Source: Dactylorhiza incarnata
Lineage: Eukaryota; Streptophyta; Magnoliopsida; Asparagales; Orchidaceae
Reading direction: 5' to 3'
Assembly (NCBI GenBank): GCA_033032865.1
Contig: JAWHQI010000148.1
Location: 2,561,501-2,625,500, forward strand
DNA: 64,000 nucleotides
The notes under the pieces are model-generated. The model saw nothing but the letters and a program-made list of their open reading frames with translations. It was not told the origin of the DNA and made no database searches. Of the stretch, positions 22,441-33,615 are shown in pieces. The stretch's first letter is position 1. Each line of letters starts with the position of its first letter. The translations under genes were made by a program, and so were the position numbers.

Positions 22441-22521
22441 CTAAAAGCACATCAACAAAGGTATAGTCGTACATGCAGTATAAATCAAGTTAAGCTGTAA
22501 AAGATAAATTTTATTTCATAC
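22441..22521 (-). other. Predicted 81-nt intron between gag and protease of element E
   Basis: Minus strand: donor G|GTATGA at 22522/22521, acceptor CTTTTAG|G at 22441/22440, T-rich, with a CTTAAC branch candidate. Phase 1, splitting a Gly codon. Unspliced, translation reaches a stop three codons past the donor; spliced, Gag reads in frame into the DTG protease. Element F has a 79-nt counterpart at the same codon and phase. Confidence 0.75.
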
Positions 22522-23710
22522 CTATGACGACGTCATTTTGTCGGATGGCTTCTTGCTGGACAAGCGAATAGACTCTCGACTGGGTCAGAGTTTGCTGGGA
22601 AGCAGAAGACTCCGCAGCTTTGCCTTTCTCCGCATAAGATAAACCCGCCGCACGAGCATAGTACACCGCTCGATTTCCTGCCTTCGGGCGACCACTTCGA
22701 CACACCGCGGCTTTGTGTCCCACTTTCCCGCAGGTGAAACACGTGATAGGACCCCGCACAGTAGTTGCTCCCGAAACATTAGAAGGAGCTGGTTCCGCGA
22801 ACCTAGACTTCCTCTTATTTTTCCTGAACTCAGGCTTTGATTGAGAGGTCGACGCGAGAAATTATGGCTTCTTATTGAGGCCTTTTGCGCGTTGCACTCT
22901 CTGCATATCTAGCTCCAGTGATCTGGCAGTTTGCACCATAACCTGGAAACCAAAAGTCATAGGGCCTGCCAAAAGAAGGCTTAACTCATCTCGAAGGCCT
23001 TCGTAGAATTTATTCGTCTTCGTTTCCTCATCTTCTACAAAAGATCCTGCATAGCAACTCAGTCTCGTGAACTCATGCATGTAGTCGTCCACCGAATGAT
23101 CTCCCTGAGTTAGCCACAGAAACTAGTTTTGCAACGCAATGCGCTGGGCAGAGGGAATAAACCTCTAGAGAAACAGACCTGTGAACTCTGCAATTGAGAC
23201 CTCGGTAATATCTCTACCGACCAACTTGTGTGCTTCAGGTTCATCCCACCAAAGCACTGCCTCTCCATTCAGAAGGAAAGTGGCTAAGGTGACTTTCATC
23301 GCCTCTTCAGTTGATGTTGCCCTTAGAGTTTTCTTTACTGTTTCCAGCCAATCCTCAGCCTCTATTGGGGACTCGGTCCCAGAGAAGGTTGGAGGGTTGA
23401 AGCTTAGAAAGTTCTTCAACTACTGGTTGCGTGCTCGCCCCGCAGCTACATATTACACTCTCAGTTCCACGCTGGGATCTACAACAGGTTCCTCTCTCAG
23501 CTCCACTGCAGTAACAGGCTTTGGGGACACCTCTGGAGTAGGAATAGTAGGTTGTGGAAGCCGTCCAGCTTGGTTATTGATCATCGCGAAGACCGCTTCA
23601 GCGACCAATCTAACCATCTCAGCAGAAGGAGTGGTCGCTGGTACCTCAGCGGACGCACTACTTTCAGCAATGTTACAGGGTTAAGACTGCCCCGCACCAC
23701 TCCCAGTCAC
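22522..23710 (-). pseudogene. gag: Gag of element E
   Basis: Minus strand: an N-terminal part with several Ala/Glu/Pro-rich stretches (23690-23430), the retrotransposon Gag core (FNPPTFSGTESPIEAEDWLETVKK, quoted as FNPPTFSGTE and AEDWLETVKK, about 23405-23330; VLWWDEPEAH; DDYMHEFTRLSCYA), and a CCHC knuckle CFTCGKVGHKAAVC (about 22740-22700). Stops near 23437, 23417 and 22861 break it; most are one transition from Gln, Arg or Trp codons. The exact start is unclear. Gag builds the particle. Confidence 0.85.
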
Positions 23711-23919
23711 CTATAATCGTGAGAAACACAGATTAGGGACCAAAAACATAACAACAAACAAGCAAGGAACGCTCAGGTTCCACAAACAAGCATGATTTTC
23801 CTTCTTAAGTGGACATTCTTCTTAGTTTTGAAATCGTTTTAGGTGAACGCACAACACGTGCACTCCACCCCTTAAAATGAATTCGGCCTCGAATTCATGA
23901 AACTACGGTTTAATTCCTT

Positions 23920-23933
23920 AAATCCGATACCAA
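23920..23933 (-). other. Primer binding site of element E
   Basis: Minus-strand TTGGTATCGGATTT directly after the 5' LTR. The first bases match the 3' end of plant tRNA-Met (TGGTATCAGAG); the rest is decayed. Confidence 0.7.
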
Positions 23934-23935
23934 AT

Positions 23936-25744
23936 TGTAACACCTTGCCAGTACAAATAAAATAACAGTAGGTCCGGTCGGGACCCCACGCCATACTATA
24001 CAGACTAGCTAAGCATCATAAGGTGATAATCAGAAAAGAACTACAACTACACGAGAGAAATTAAAGCGTAAGCGGAAGCTATTGATTAAAACATCATTTA
24101 GAACTGTCCACTATCCCAGGAACGAAACAAAAGAGTTACGACCTTAAGGCCTTACATTGAACAATGTATTAAACTCAAACATACATCGGCACGCAGGCCG
24201 ACAATACATGAAAAGCAGAAGAGAGGATGGCCTTCGAGGGAAAACTCAGCAAAAGGGTCATCGCCCTCTATTTCCCGTTTAGCTCACCTGCACCTGCATC
24301 AACAATCCACCAAAACGTGCCAAACAAGTAACCGGTCAGCTAAAGCTGACCAAAATTATAACGACCCCACCCCTAATGCCGGGGTGGTGGTACTCCTTCC
24401 GTGTAGGCATACAATATAGGCATAGATTGACAAGGTGCGTTCAAGCACCACATGTATAAGCAATCAACACCAACGTGGGCACGCACGGCCACACGTTTCG
24501 TGCTCTCAAGGCACTCTCACGGTGTACTCTCTGAGCTACACCTAACAACTCCTTAAACAAAGAGTTTGCATGAGCTTTGACCGTCAAGACTACCTTGCCT
24601 TACACACTAATCCCAACATCATATGGTGCACCGAGGAGCCACCTCTTCACCGATTCGGTATGGGAGCGGGTTTGGATCAGCTTTTCCCATGCTCAAATCG
24701 TCGGCATCAATCGTCTTACGCGGGTACGGCTTCATCTCAGCCCGAGCAACGAAAGGAGGTATTACACCTCAACAAAACAGCTCCCTGGGAGCTACCGCCG
24801 CGCTAGCCCTAGTGCCGGGCGGTAGTGACAGATCATCGAATCCGCCCACAACTTCGGGTTTTTCATGGAGGTTAACTCCAGGACTCCCTGCACTACACTA
24901 CCGCACACAGAACCCGAAAATAGCGCATACAAATCACAGAGTCTTCTCTGGCATAATTAACACTATAACCATCACCAATCCAGACCAACCTGTCCGGATG
25001 GGTTTCACACACAATGCCTATATCCGTACTATGATTTCGGATGCTATATGCAAGTAACCAAAGGGGATTGAAACGATCAACCCGCTAGAAAACTCGCTTT
25101 TCTCCACCAATCGGTGGGGGACTTTCCATGCAAACATGCCATAAAAAGGAGGACTTCACTTGTCCAAGTAGAAGATCATTACCCTTGTCGTTTTCTTGTT
25201 CGCCATGAGAATCCAAGATTCCAATCAGATGGAAAGGACCGCACCGGGCTGCTCTCCGCGGATCTATAACCGGCTCGCAATTCGGAGCTTCGGAGCTCCG
25301 TCAATGGTGAAAGATGGCTCTTTCTTCCTCCTTGGCTTCTTCTTTCTCAAGCTTGAAGAGAGAGATAGGACTTAAAGTAATCATGAAATATCTCTCTGGT
25401 CAAGGCTTAAGGAATCCTGGAATAAATCCCAGCCATCAGATCTAAAAACATAAGGATTTGACGGCCACGATTTCAAATCACGGATCTGTAATGCGCGCTA
25501 GCGCCGATTAGCTAGCAACCATCGAACTGGACTAGCGTTCGTCGAACTGGCTAGTGTTCGTCGAACTGGCTAGCGTTCGTCGAACTGGCTAGCGTTCGAC
25601 GAACTGGCTAGCATTCGACGAACTGGCTAGCGTTCGACGAACTGGCTAGCGTTCGTCGAACTGGATAGCACCAGGCGTTAGCTACTAGCGCCGGCGCTAG
25701 CTCCCAGCAGCACAAATCTGCTTCAACATATTTGGGGTGTTACA
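23936..25744 (-). repeat. 5' LTR of element E
   Basis: 1809 bases, same ends as the left LTR. It is shorter mainly because its 19-base array (25498-25670) has fewer units. I did not find a clear TATA box close to this array, unlike in the LTRs of B, C, D, F and H. Confidence 0.93.
25498..25670 (-). repeat. GCTAGC/GTTCGTCGAAC array in E 5' LTR
   Basis: About nine 19-base units of the same type as at 18684-18934, near the sense start of the LTR. Arms are better kept than spacers. Confidence 0.93.
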
Positions 25745-26478
25745 GTATTCCACATAGAAGAATTGCTAGTAAAAGTGACTTCTTCATCTCCGAATCTAAG
25801 GAGAAGTTTACCGTTACTAATGTCAATTATGGCGCGCGAGTTGGCAAGGAAAGGGAGACCGAGAATGAGGGGTACCTCGGTTTCCTCTTCTATGTCGAGG
25901 ATAACAAAATCTACCGGGAAGATAAATTTATCAACCTTGACAAGCACATCCTCGATAATACCCATTGGGTATTTTATGGAACGATCCGCCAATTGGATGC
26001 TCATTCTCGTAGGATTAGGCTCTCCTAAACCCAATTTTTGGAAAAGACAATAAGACATCAAATTTATAGAGGCGCCTCGATCGGCCAACGCATGTTTTAC
26101 TAAGAAATCGCCAAACAAACATTGAATTGAGAAACTACCCAGATCAGTTAATTTCTTAGGCAATTTATTAAGTATAACTGCCGAGCATTCCGCATTCAAT
26201 TGAACGGTAGAAATATCCTCAAGTTTCTTTTTATTAGATAAATGATCCTTGAGGTACTTAGCATACTCCGACATTTGTGCGATGGCTTCGCAAAATGGTA
26301 GATTAATATGAATCTGTTTAAGCATGTCTAAAAATTTTCCGTAATGCTGCCCCCTGTTGTCGATCGGAGAGCATCTTTGCAATTTGCCGAATTTGATTCT
26401 CCAAATTGCGAACAGATCTGGTAAGATTCCGGATATTTTCGTCATTACTTGATGCATATTTGGTGAACACATCCTCAA
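25745..26478 (-). pseudogene. pro: Protease of element D with preceding Gag linker
   Basis: Minus strand: the Athila linker (FCEAIAQMSEYAKYLK, about 26310-26260) and an aspartic protease with the active site ALADRGASINLM (about 26080), where D-R-G replaces the D-L-G seen in C. VEDVLVKVDKF-type and LILGLPFLA segments follow. The 3' end is cut by E at GTATT (25745-25749) and continues at 17120. Upstream, a frame change near 26340 and a short linker suggest an internal deletion between Gag and protease. Confidence 0.86.
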
Positions 26479-27197
26479 TAGAGGGAGATTTTGGAGCTAG
26501 TGGTGGAGGAAAGCCAGGTGGAATTGTGTTGGGTGGTTGTGCCTCATTCCCTGGATTACTCTAAGAGAAATTTGGGTGGTTCCTAAAACCCGGGTGATAT
26601 GTGTTACCATAATGAGTGTTACCCGAATTAAAGGTTGGCCGATTCGGATTACCCATGTAATCCACATGTTCGGCAATGGTGGAGGGGGATCTCCAGGTAG
26701 GTGTAGAAGAGGAAGCAGTCATCTCTTCTTCTTTTTTCTATTTAAAAGCTCAACATGAACAGATAAATTTGAAACCGTATCAACTTCATATATCCCGACC
26801 GGTTGTTTTGGCGCGACTGAGGTATACTCCATTGATATGTATTCATAGCCATACCCTCTAAAAGCTCTTGCGCGCCCGTCAGTGTTTTGTTATTCAAGGT
26901 ACCACAAGCGGCGGCGTAAATCATTTGACGCGTTTGCAGATTTAGGCCATTATAGAATGTCTGAATTTGCAACCAATCGAGGATTGCATGATGGGGGGCA
27001 TCGACACAAATATTCCTTAAAATGCTCCCAAGTATCATAAAGCATTTCCGATTCAACTTGGGAGAAAGAAATGATATCCTTACGCAATTGGGCCGATTTA
27101 GTGGGCAGAAAATATTTTGTAAGAAATTGTTCCATCATTTGAGCCCATGTGGTGATTGATCCTCTTGGAAGAGGATTTAGCCACTGCTTAGCCTTAT
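26479..27197 (-). pseudogene. gag: Gag of element D, 3' part
   Basis: Minus strand, starting at the F insertion with AKQWLNPLPRGSITTWAQMM, then FLTKYFLPTKSAQLRKD, a damaged central part with at least one frameshift near 27000, and a Pro/Asn-rich linker (about 26700-26480) like the one in C. It continues from the 5' part at 38417-38904 once F and one CTTAT are removed. The right edge is the CTTAT copy at 27193-27197. Confidence 0.85.
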
Positions 27198-28529
27198 TGT
27201 CACAACCCTCATTTTCTCCGAATTTAGGAATATCAGAGTAAGAGAAAATACGCATCATGATGCCACGTCATGCAGGAGACAACTGCAGACGGTCATGCGG
27301 GAACCTATTACTTATTTAATCAAAACATGTTTACATGATAGATCATCCTTTGAAATCATTTTTTAGAGTTTGGGGTAAGAACCGTGTCTCTCAGTTCGTG
27401 GATCAACTAGTCCACCGAGAAAATATATGTAATTGCAGCGGTGAGTACTTGATTTAGTTCACTTAAGCTCCTAAGTACACGTGATGAAAGGACATAAAGT
27501 AAACGATATGCATATATCTAGGCATAGTATAAGTATAAAAAATATCTTTTAGGCGACTTTAAAGATAAGGATTTCAGTTAAAAGGTATGCAATGTGGATG
27601 AAAGAAAAACCATTTTATAACTATAATGCACCTAGACATCAATCATTCCCAGAGAGCAAGATACACAAGATCTAAAAAGTTGTAGCAATTAACTAGCAAC
27701 TAAACTATAAAGTATCCAAAAGGGCACAACGGGCGTCAACAACCTGACACTAACCCGTTGGCTCCAACTAGTATGTCTGAACACAAGAAGAAAAACTAAC
27801 CGCAACTACCTCGCAACAGCGGGGTAAAACAGCAACTAAAACTCCCGGAGACTCCGGGCTACACCACTAGCAGCTAAGGCTCTAAACCTGAGGCATTCAA
27901 TGAAACAAAGAACGCCTCAGTAAGGAGATTACAAGTGGCAGAAAATAAGCAGAAAAGTAAATAAGGCATAAGGGGTACCAACCCAAGCCAGATTTACCGA
28001 ATGAGAAGCTCCAAACAAAGAACTAAGCAAAGCACCAAGTGCGCCAAAATGCCATAAAGAGGAACAAACAAAGTTCATTTATCTTGTTAAATTTATTTTA
28101 AGAGACTAATCAGCTCAAATTAAACGGGGGCGGTCCTTTATCCACTGCCACCCAAAGCCAAAAGTGGGTGGGGATTTCTAACCCAACCACCCAAACACAG
28201 CCCATGGGACCACAGGCCAAGCCTGCGGTTCACCACAAAAATTGCCACCGTGCAAGGATACAACACTCCCTTCTGCCCCTCCAAAACACGACTCACCGTG
28301 CAAGGACAAAGGCAATGGTCTTATTAATTAATTCCTTTAATTATGGCATGGGATAAAGCCCGAGAAAAAATCTCCAGGACACCCCAAGGATAGGGTCAAT
28401 TTGAAGCAAACACCACTCGAGACGATTCATAAGAGTCTGGGGTCCGTACACAGTTACATAGGCATAAGGAAACAAGTACGAGTGAATTAAAGTACGGAAA
28501 ACTGCAAAAGCAAGGGTAGCAACCAGGGC

Positions 28530-28862
28530 ATTTCTCGAGAAATTGGAAGATAGACCTGGGCATTTCTCGAGAATAGAGGGGAAGGGCTGGGGTGTTCTCG
28601 GGAAGATGCAGGTTCAAGCCAAGGACTTCTCGAGAACAGGAAGGAGATGAGATTGGGATTTCTCGAGAAATCCAGGACAGAGATCAAGAAGTTCCCAAGA
28701 AATCAAAGGCAGAGAACAAGAAGTTCTCGAGAAATCCAAATCAGGGAACATGATTTCTCGAGAAATCAAGGATAGAGATCATGAGGTTCTCGAGAAATCC
28801 AAGGCTAGGAATAAACATTTCTCGAGAAATCAAAGGCTAAGATCATACATTTCTCGAGAACT
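28530..28862 (-). repeat. TTTCTCGAGAAA palindrome array in F 3' LTR
   Basis: About nine perfect or near-perfect TTCTCGAGAA palindromes plus a few decayed ones, 28-66 bases apart, in sequence that is otherwise not repeated. In sense orientation they lie about 550-880 bases downstream of the TATA box, so they should be in the transcribed leader (R/U5). Confidence 0.92.
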
Positions 28863-29404
28863 CAACAAACAGCAGGAAAAAATATTCCAGGCCAACACAG
28901 TTCCACCTGGGAAAACATCAGATACATAGGGGAGAATAAAGATAGAAGGGGGAGTTGTTAGCTATCAAGCAACAATCAAAATACATGCCAAAAGCACAGC
29001 AAGAACCCATAAACAAGGAAAAACAGTGCTTCAGGAAATAAGAAAGAAGGAGGAGAAAGCCACTTTCCTTAAACCTTGCAAACTCGAAGATCTCTGCTCC
29101 AAAAGTTATGGGTCGTCCAAGAACACACCCGAGCATGAAATCCTGAAACCTTTCGGGTCGAAAAGAGGGATTAGGTCACAACCCTAACTCCAAAAATTCC
29201 ACGAAACGGGAAAACCTTAACACTAGAACGAAGATCCCGCCGAGAGCATTCCAAATCTATACTCCAAACGCGATTCCGACCACTACGGCCTTTGAATCGC
29301 CGACCGGAAGCTCCAAGACACTCCGCTCTCACCTCTCTCGCCCGGAGGCTGGATTGGTTCGACAAAAGAAGGAGATGAAAAGAAGAAAAAACCTAAGCTT
29401 AATG

Positions 29405-29412
29405 TATATATA
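29405..29412 (-). promoter_or_regulatory. TATA box of F 3' LTR
   Basis: Minus-strand TATATATA about 15 bases downstream (in sense) of the last GTTCGTCGAAC-type palindrome at 29427. The 5' LTR copy is at 37749-37756. Confidence 0.7.
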
Positions 29413-29427
29413 TTAGGCCTCCAGGAA

Positions 29428-29840
29428 TTCGTCGAACTCAGCTTCTTAACGTTCGTCGAACTCAAGAAAGAGTTCGTCGAACGCAGAACAAAACCAACAG
29501 AAAGCTTGACATTCATCGAACTCAAGAAAGAGTTCGTCGAACGCAGCTACAACACAAGTTTGTCGAACACAGCATTGCCAGTTCATCGAACGCATCATTG
29601 CCAGTTCGTCGAACGCAGCTACAATGCGAGTTCATCGAACACAGCATTGCCAGTTCGTCGAACGCAGCTACAACGCGAGTTCGTCGAACGTAGCATTGCC
29701 AGTTTGTCGAACGCAGCTCCTACCCGAGTTCGTTGAACTTAGCTTCAATTCGTCGAACGCAGCATCTCTAGTTCGTAGAACGCAGAGTTCTCCCAGTTCG
29801 TCGAACGAAGAGAACTCTCCGTTCGTCGAACGCAGAGGGC
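29428..29840 (-). repeat. GTTCGTCGAAC palindrome array in F 3' LTR
   Basis: About eighteen copies of AGTTCGTCGAACGCAG and variants, spaced 19-35 bases. The core is the same 11-base palindrome as in element E, though the flanks differ and the two LTRs are otherwise unlike. Translations of this array give artificial Ser/Asn/Val-rich frames and are not genes. Confidence 0.92.
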
Positions 29841-30072
29841 GACTAAATCACCTGAACTCGCACCCTAACAGAAAAACCCTAAGATTTTACTAACTACACA
29901 AAATCTTATCTATAGCTCGAAACGACACGAAATCTCGCACGCTTGATCTAAATCACATCCTTTAACTAAGCTAAGGCTCAAAATTAAACCTGGCGAGCTG
30001 ATGTAATGCCGTTACGCCAAAATTACGTCACAGCGGCCATGTAAATAATTAACGAAAATCAGGGGCGTTACA

Positions 30073-30084
30073 GTCACTCCCCCT
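30073..30084 (-). other. Polypurine tract of element F
   Basis: Plus GTCACTCCCCCT, that is minus-strand AGGGGGAGTGAC, directly before the 3' LTR in sense. Confidence 0.85.
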
Positions 30085-30178
30085 AAAAAGAAGTTTCGTC
30101 CCGAAACTTGAAATCCAAAGATCAAGAAAGATACAGAATCAAATCCAATGGTTAACTGACAGAAAATTTACCCGAAAT

Positions 30179-31294
30179 TTAAGAGAAGAGGCTAGGATGA
30201 GTCTCTCTCATGGCAGACTCCATCTCCCATGTTGCGCTTTCGACACCCTGATTCTTCCAAAGAACCTTGACTATCGGGATCGTCTTCCTCCGCAACACAC
30301 GCTCCTGAGACCCCAAGATTCGGACAGGCTCTTCAACATACGAAAGATTGGGCTGCAACACGGGCACCGAATCAAGAACAAGCCGATCACCACGCAAACA
30401 CTTCCTCAACTGGCTCACATGAAACACATCGTGAACATTAGGGAAGGAAGCAGGCAAATATAATCTATAAGCTGACACTCCGATGTGCTCACCAATCTGG
30501 AAAGGTCCCACATATCGGGGATCCAACTTGTGGTTCCTTCCAAATCTCTTAACGCCCGGCATCAGAGAGACTTTCAAGAAAACTAAGTCTCCGATGGCAA
30601 ACTCGAGATCCACCCTTCTCCTATTGGCATACTTCTCATACCGCTCCTGAGAAATTCGAAGCTTCTCGTGGATATGAGTCACGACAACGCTAATCTTTTC
30701 CAAAGCCTCTGGGCCTAACAACGACCTCTCGCCAAACTCGGCCCAAAACAAGGGAGTTCGGCAATGCCTCCCATATAGAGCCTTAAAGGGGGTCATTTGC
30801 AAACTCTCCTGATAACTATTATTGTAGGCAAATTCCATCAATCCAAGACGCTTATCCCAAGCTCCTCCATGATCCAAAATATAACATCTGATCATATCTT
30901 CCAAAATTTGATTTACTCTTTCTGTCTGACCATTGGTCTGAGGGTGGTAAGTGGTAGAGTATCTAAGGTCAGTGCCCAAGGCTCCTTGCGAGCTTCGCAA
31001 GAAATGAGACATATACCTTGAATCCCGATCCGACATAATGCTCACGGCCACACCATGCAATCTGATAACCTCATTCAAATAGAGCTCTGCTATCTTCTCC
31101 ATCGAATAGCCGGTCTTAAAAGGCACAAAGTGAGCACACTTTGTCAAACTGTCCACTATGACCCACACCGAATCGTGTCCTCCGGGAGATCTCGGCAAAC
31201 CAGTAATGAAGTCCATTGAAATACTCTCCCACTTCCATCTTGGAATATCCAACGGGTTCAACTTGCCTCCGGGCCTCTTATGATCCGCCTTCAT
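30179..31294 (-). CDS. int: Integrase of element F with chromodomain-like tail
   Basis: Minus strand, one open frame of about 370 residues. The core holds the first Asp (SISMDFITGLP), second Asp (IMSDRDSRY) and Glu (YHPQTNGQTERVNQ), all present. C-terminal motifs are KLDPRYVGPFQIG and HDVFHVSQLRK, and the tail IPIVKVLWKNQGVESATWE (about 30260-30205) is chromodomain-like. The zinc domain lies upstream across a single TGA stop at about 31307 that separates this frame from RNase H; Cys is expected there, so TGT/TGC changed to TGA. Apart from that stop it could be functional. Confidence 0.9.
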   Translation of the reverse strand: MKADHKRPGGKLNPLDIPRWKWESISMDFITGLPRSPGGHDSVWVIVDSLTKCAHFVPFKTGYSMEKIAELYLNEVIRLHGVAVSIMSDRDSRYMSHFLRSSQGALGTDLRYSTTYHPQTNGQTERVNQILEDMIRCYILDHGGAWDKRLGLMEFAYNNSYQESLQMTPFKALYGRHCRTPLFWAEFGERSLLGPEALEKISVVVTHIHEKLRISQERYEKYANRRRVDLEFAIGDLVFLKVSLMPGVKRFGRNHKLDPRYVGPFQIGEHIGVSAYRLYLPASFPNVHDVFHVSQLRKCLRGDRLVLDSVPVLQPNLSYVEEPVRILGSQERVLRRKTIPIVKVLWKNQGVESATWEMESAMRETHPSLFS

Positions 31295-32905
31295 GCGCTG
31301 TCATGTTAAACATTCAGAAACATATCTGGCTATATCATTCTTCATACCTGACCACCAAACAATCTGCTTCAGGTCCTTATACATCTTTGTGGAACCAGGA
31401 TGATAAGAAACACTAGAGTCGTGCGCTTCACTATAGATCTTTGCCCGAATATCATCCAACGCGGGAACGCAATATCTACCTCGATACATCAGGGTATCTT
31501 TATCATCAATTGAAAAGTTAGGTAATTCTCCTTTTTCAGTCCTACCTCGAAGATGCAGCAAGTCAGGATCTTCCTTCTGATGCAATCTCGTAAGGGTAAT
31601 CCAAGAAGGCTCTTCAACTCCTAAGCTCGAAGGCGCGGTACTACTACCGACTGAGATATCCATCAACATAAACTCCTCTACCAAGGACTGCACAGAAAGA
31701 TTGAAGATATGCGTGGTCTTTCTGCTCAGGGCATCAGCCACCACATTAGCCTTACCCGGATGATACAGCATATCAACCTCATAATCCGCCACATACTCCA
31801 ACCATCTACGCTGGCGCAAATTCAGCTCTTTCTGGGTAAAGACATACTTTAGACTCTTGTGATCCGTATAAATCTTGCATGACACTCCATAAAGAAGATG
31901 TCTCCAAAGCTTTATGGCATAAATCACTGCAGCAAATTCTAAGTCATGCGTAGGGTAATTCCTTTCATGAACTTTCAATTGTCTAGACCTATAAACGATC
32001 ACCTTTCCTTCTTGCATCAAAACACATCCTAGTCCAATGTGAGATACATCCACATAAACTGCATACTCTATTCCTTCGATCGGCAAGGCCAACACAGGAG
32101 CACTGCACAAACGCCTCTTTAATTCCTGAAAGGCTCCTTCGCACTTATCACTCCAAACAAAAGCGGTATTCTTCTGGGTAAGCTTAGTTAAAGGTGCCGA
32201 CAACACTGAGAATCCTTGAACAAATCTCCTGTAGTACCCAGCCAACCCTAAGAATCTCCTTATCTCCTTAGGCGATGAAGGCATCTTCCAATCCAACAAA
32301 GCTGAAATCTTAGCAGGGTCTACAATAATTCCATCCTTGTTCACCACATGACCTAGAAAGGATACCTGAGGAAGCCAGAACTCGCACTTACTCAGCTTCG
32401 CATACAACTTGTGCTCTCTAAGAGTCGACAATACTAAGCGCAAATGTGTTGCATGTTCCTCAACACTTCTGGAATACACCAACACATCATCGATGAATAC
32501 CACAACAAAATGGTCCAGAAAATCCTTGAACACGCGGTTCATCATGTCCATAAACGCAGAGGGTGCATTTGTCAAGCCAAAAGACATAACCAGGAACTCA
32601 AAATGACCATAACGAGAATGAAAGGCAGTCCGGGGAACGTCCGACTCACGGATCCTCAACTGATGGTAGCCTGATCAAAGATAAATCTTTGAAAACATCG
32701 TGCTACCACGCAACTGATCAAACAGATCATCTATCCTCAGCAACGGATACCTGTTCTTGGTGGTCACTTTGTTTAACTCTCTGTAATCTATGCACAACCT
32801 CATGGAACCGTCCTTCTTTTTCACAAAAAACACAGGAGCACCCCAGGGCGAAGAACTTGGCCTAATAAATCCACACTGCAACAGCTCATATAACTGAGTT
32901 CGCAA
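31295..32905 (-). pseudogene. rt: Reverse transcriptase, RNase H and integrase zinc domain of element F
   Basis: Minus strand. It starts with [21 protein letters not shown] and [24 protein letters not shown] motifs, then one stop at about 32674 (TGA where CGA, Arg, is expected in the LRSGYHQ motif), then the catalytic [12 protein letters not shown] (about 32490), [12 protein letters not shown], RNase H ([21 protein letters not shown]) and the start of the integrase zinc domain ([18 protein letters not shown]). The single CGA-to-TGA change is typical of decay at methylated CpG. Close to intact. Confidence 0.9.
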
Positions 32906-33536
32906 CTCTTCTAACTCGCGCGGGCCATAAAGTATGGTGCCTTAGCGATAGGACGAGTACCAGGCTCAAGATCAATAACGAACTCCACATCTCTATCAGG
33001 CGGGAGACTAGGAAGACTGACAGGGAAGACATCAGGAAACTCTCGCACCACCGGAACACCCTCAATACACGGCGATTCAGTAACAGTTTCTACTACAGAA
33101 ACAAGGTAAGCCAAACAACCGGAAATTAACAGTTTCCGAGCATATACCGCAGAAATTATCGGGGAACGCTGGTACGGAGACCCAAAAACTCTTATGGGAT
33201 GACCGTTGTCCATCATAAAGTCCAGACGCTTTTCCTTGCATCGGATGACAGCATCATAACTGGACAACCAGTCCATACCCAATATCACATCAAAGTTTTC
33301 TAGGTCCAACACCTTGAGATCAGCAACAGCCAAGAAATCTCCTATGAGAATAGGGCAATTTCGGACGCACTGGTTTGAGGATACCAAATCACCAGAAGGG
33401 AACTTAACGAGGAACGAATCGTTGACCATCTTAGGGGCCAAATGGTGATGCTCGACAAAAGCCCTTGCTACGAATGAATGAGTAGCACCCGAATCGAACA
33501 GAACACGCGCCCAGCGATTCTTTACCTTAAATCTTC
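32906..33536 (-). CDS. pro: Protease of element F (second exon of gag-pol)
   Basis: Minus strand. The active site is [10 protein letters not shown] (about 33495-33466), with [17 protein letters not shown] (about 33290), and then the connection to reverse transcriptase ([34 protein letters not shown]). The frame shifts by one near 32910 just before reverse transcriptase begins. The first codon is completed by the base before the predicted intron. A Met exists at 33546 but lies inside the intron, so it is unlikely to be the real start. Confidence 0.85.
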
Positions 33537-33615
33537 CTATAAGCATGAAAAAGGAACTAGTCTAATACAGCGAAACTAAAAGAATCAAGACTAAACAGTT
33601 GGCTTAAGGTCTAAC
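33537..33615 (-). other. Predicted 79-nt intron between gag and protease of element F
   Basis: Minus strand: donor CAG|GTTAGA at 33616/33615, acceptor GCTTATAG|G at 33537/33536, T-rich before the acceptor. Phase 1, splitting a Gly codon. The first codon read through the donor is followed at once by a TAG stop, so unspliced RNA ends Gag here; splicing fuses Gag to protease in frame. Same codon, phase and size as in element E. Confidence 0.77.

Larger units (their letters stand above)
17121..25744 (-). mobile_element. Element E: chromovirus (Tekay/Del-like), complete but decayed
   Basis: LTRs TGTAACACC...GGTGTTACA at both ends with GTATT duplications. Read on the minus strand: 5' LTR (23936-25744), tRNA-Met type primer site, gag, short intron, protease, reverse transcriptase, RNase H, integrase with a chromodomain-like tail, purine tract (19007-19020), 3' LTR (17121-19006). 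The chromodomain-like tail and domain order fit the Tekay/Del chromoviruses. It sits in the protease end of element D. Most genes carry stops, and the integrase catalytic Glu is changed. Confidence 0.92.
27198..30072 (-). repeat. 3' LTR of element F
   Basis: 2875 bases; plus-strand ends TGTCACAACC...GGGGCGTTACA. Two palindrome arrays: TTTCTCGAGAAA (28530-28862) and GTTCGTCGAAC (29428-29840), with a TATA box (29405-29412) between them. Followed by GTCACTCCCCC, the minus-strand purine tract. Confidence 0.93.

Noticed and set aside
23181..23684. 167-codon plus-strand frame
   Set aside because: Antisense to E gag, Ser/Thr-rich with no domain.
29506..29893. Open frames rich in V-E-R-S-Y-N-A-S and similar across the GTTCG array (also 37790-38237)
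   Set aside because: They are translations of a tandem array without stop codons; no start context or domain, and they lie antisense to the element.
33547..33610. Simple stop-codon readthrough as the gag-pol link in F and E
   Set aside because: Several stops and no protease-like sequence lie between the gag end and the protease; removing a GT...AG segment restores the frame in both, so an intron explains it better.
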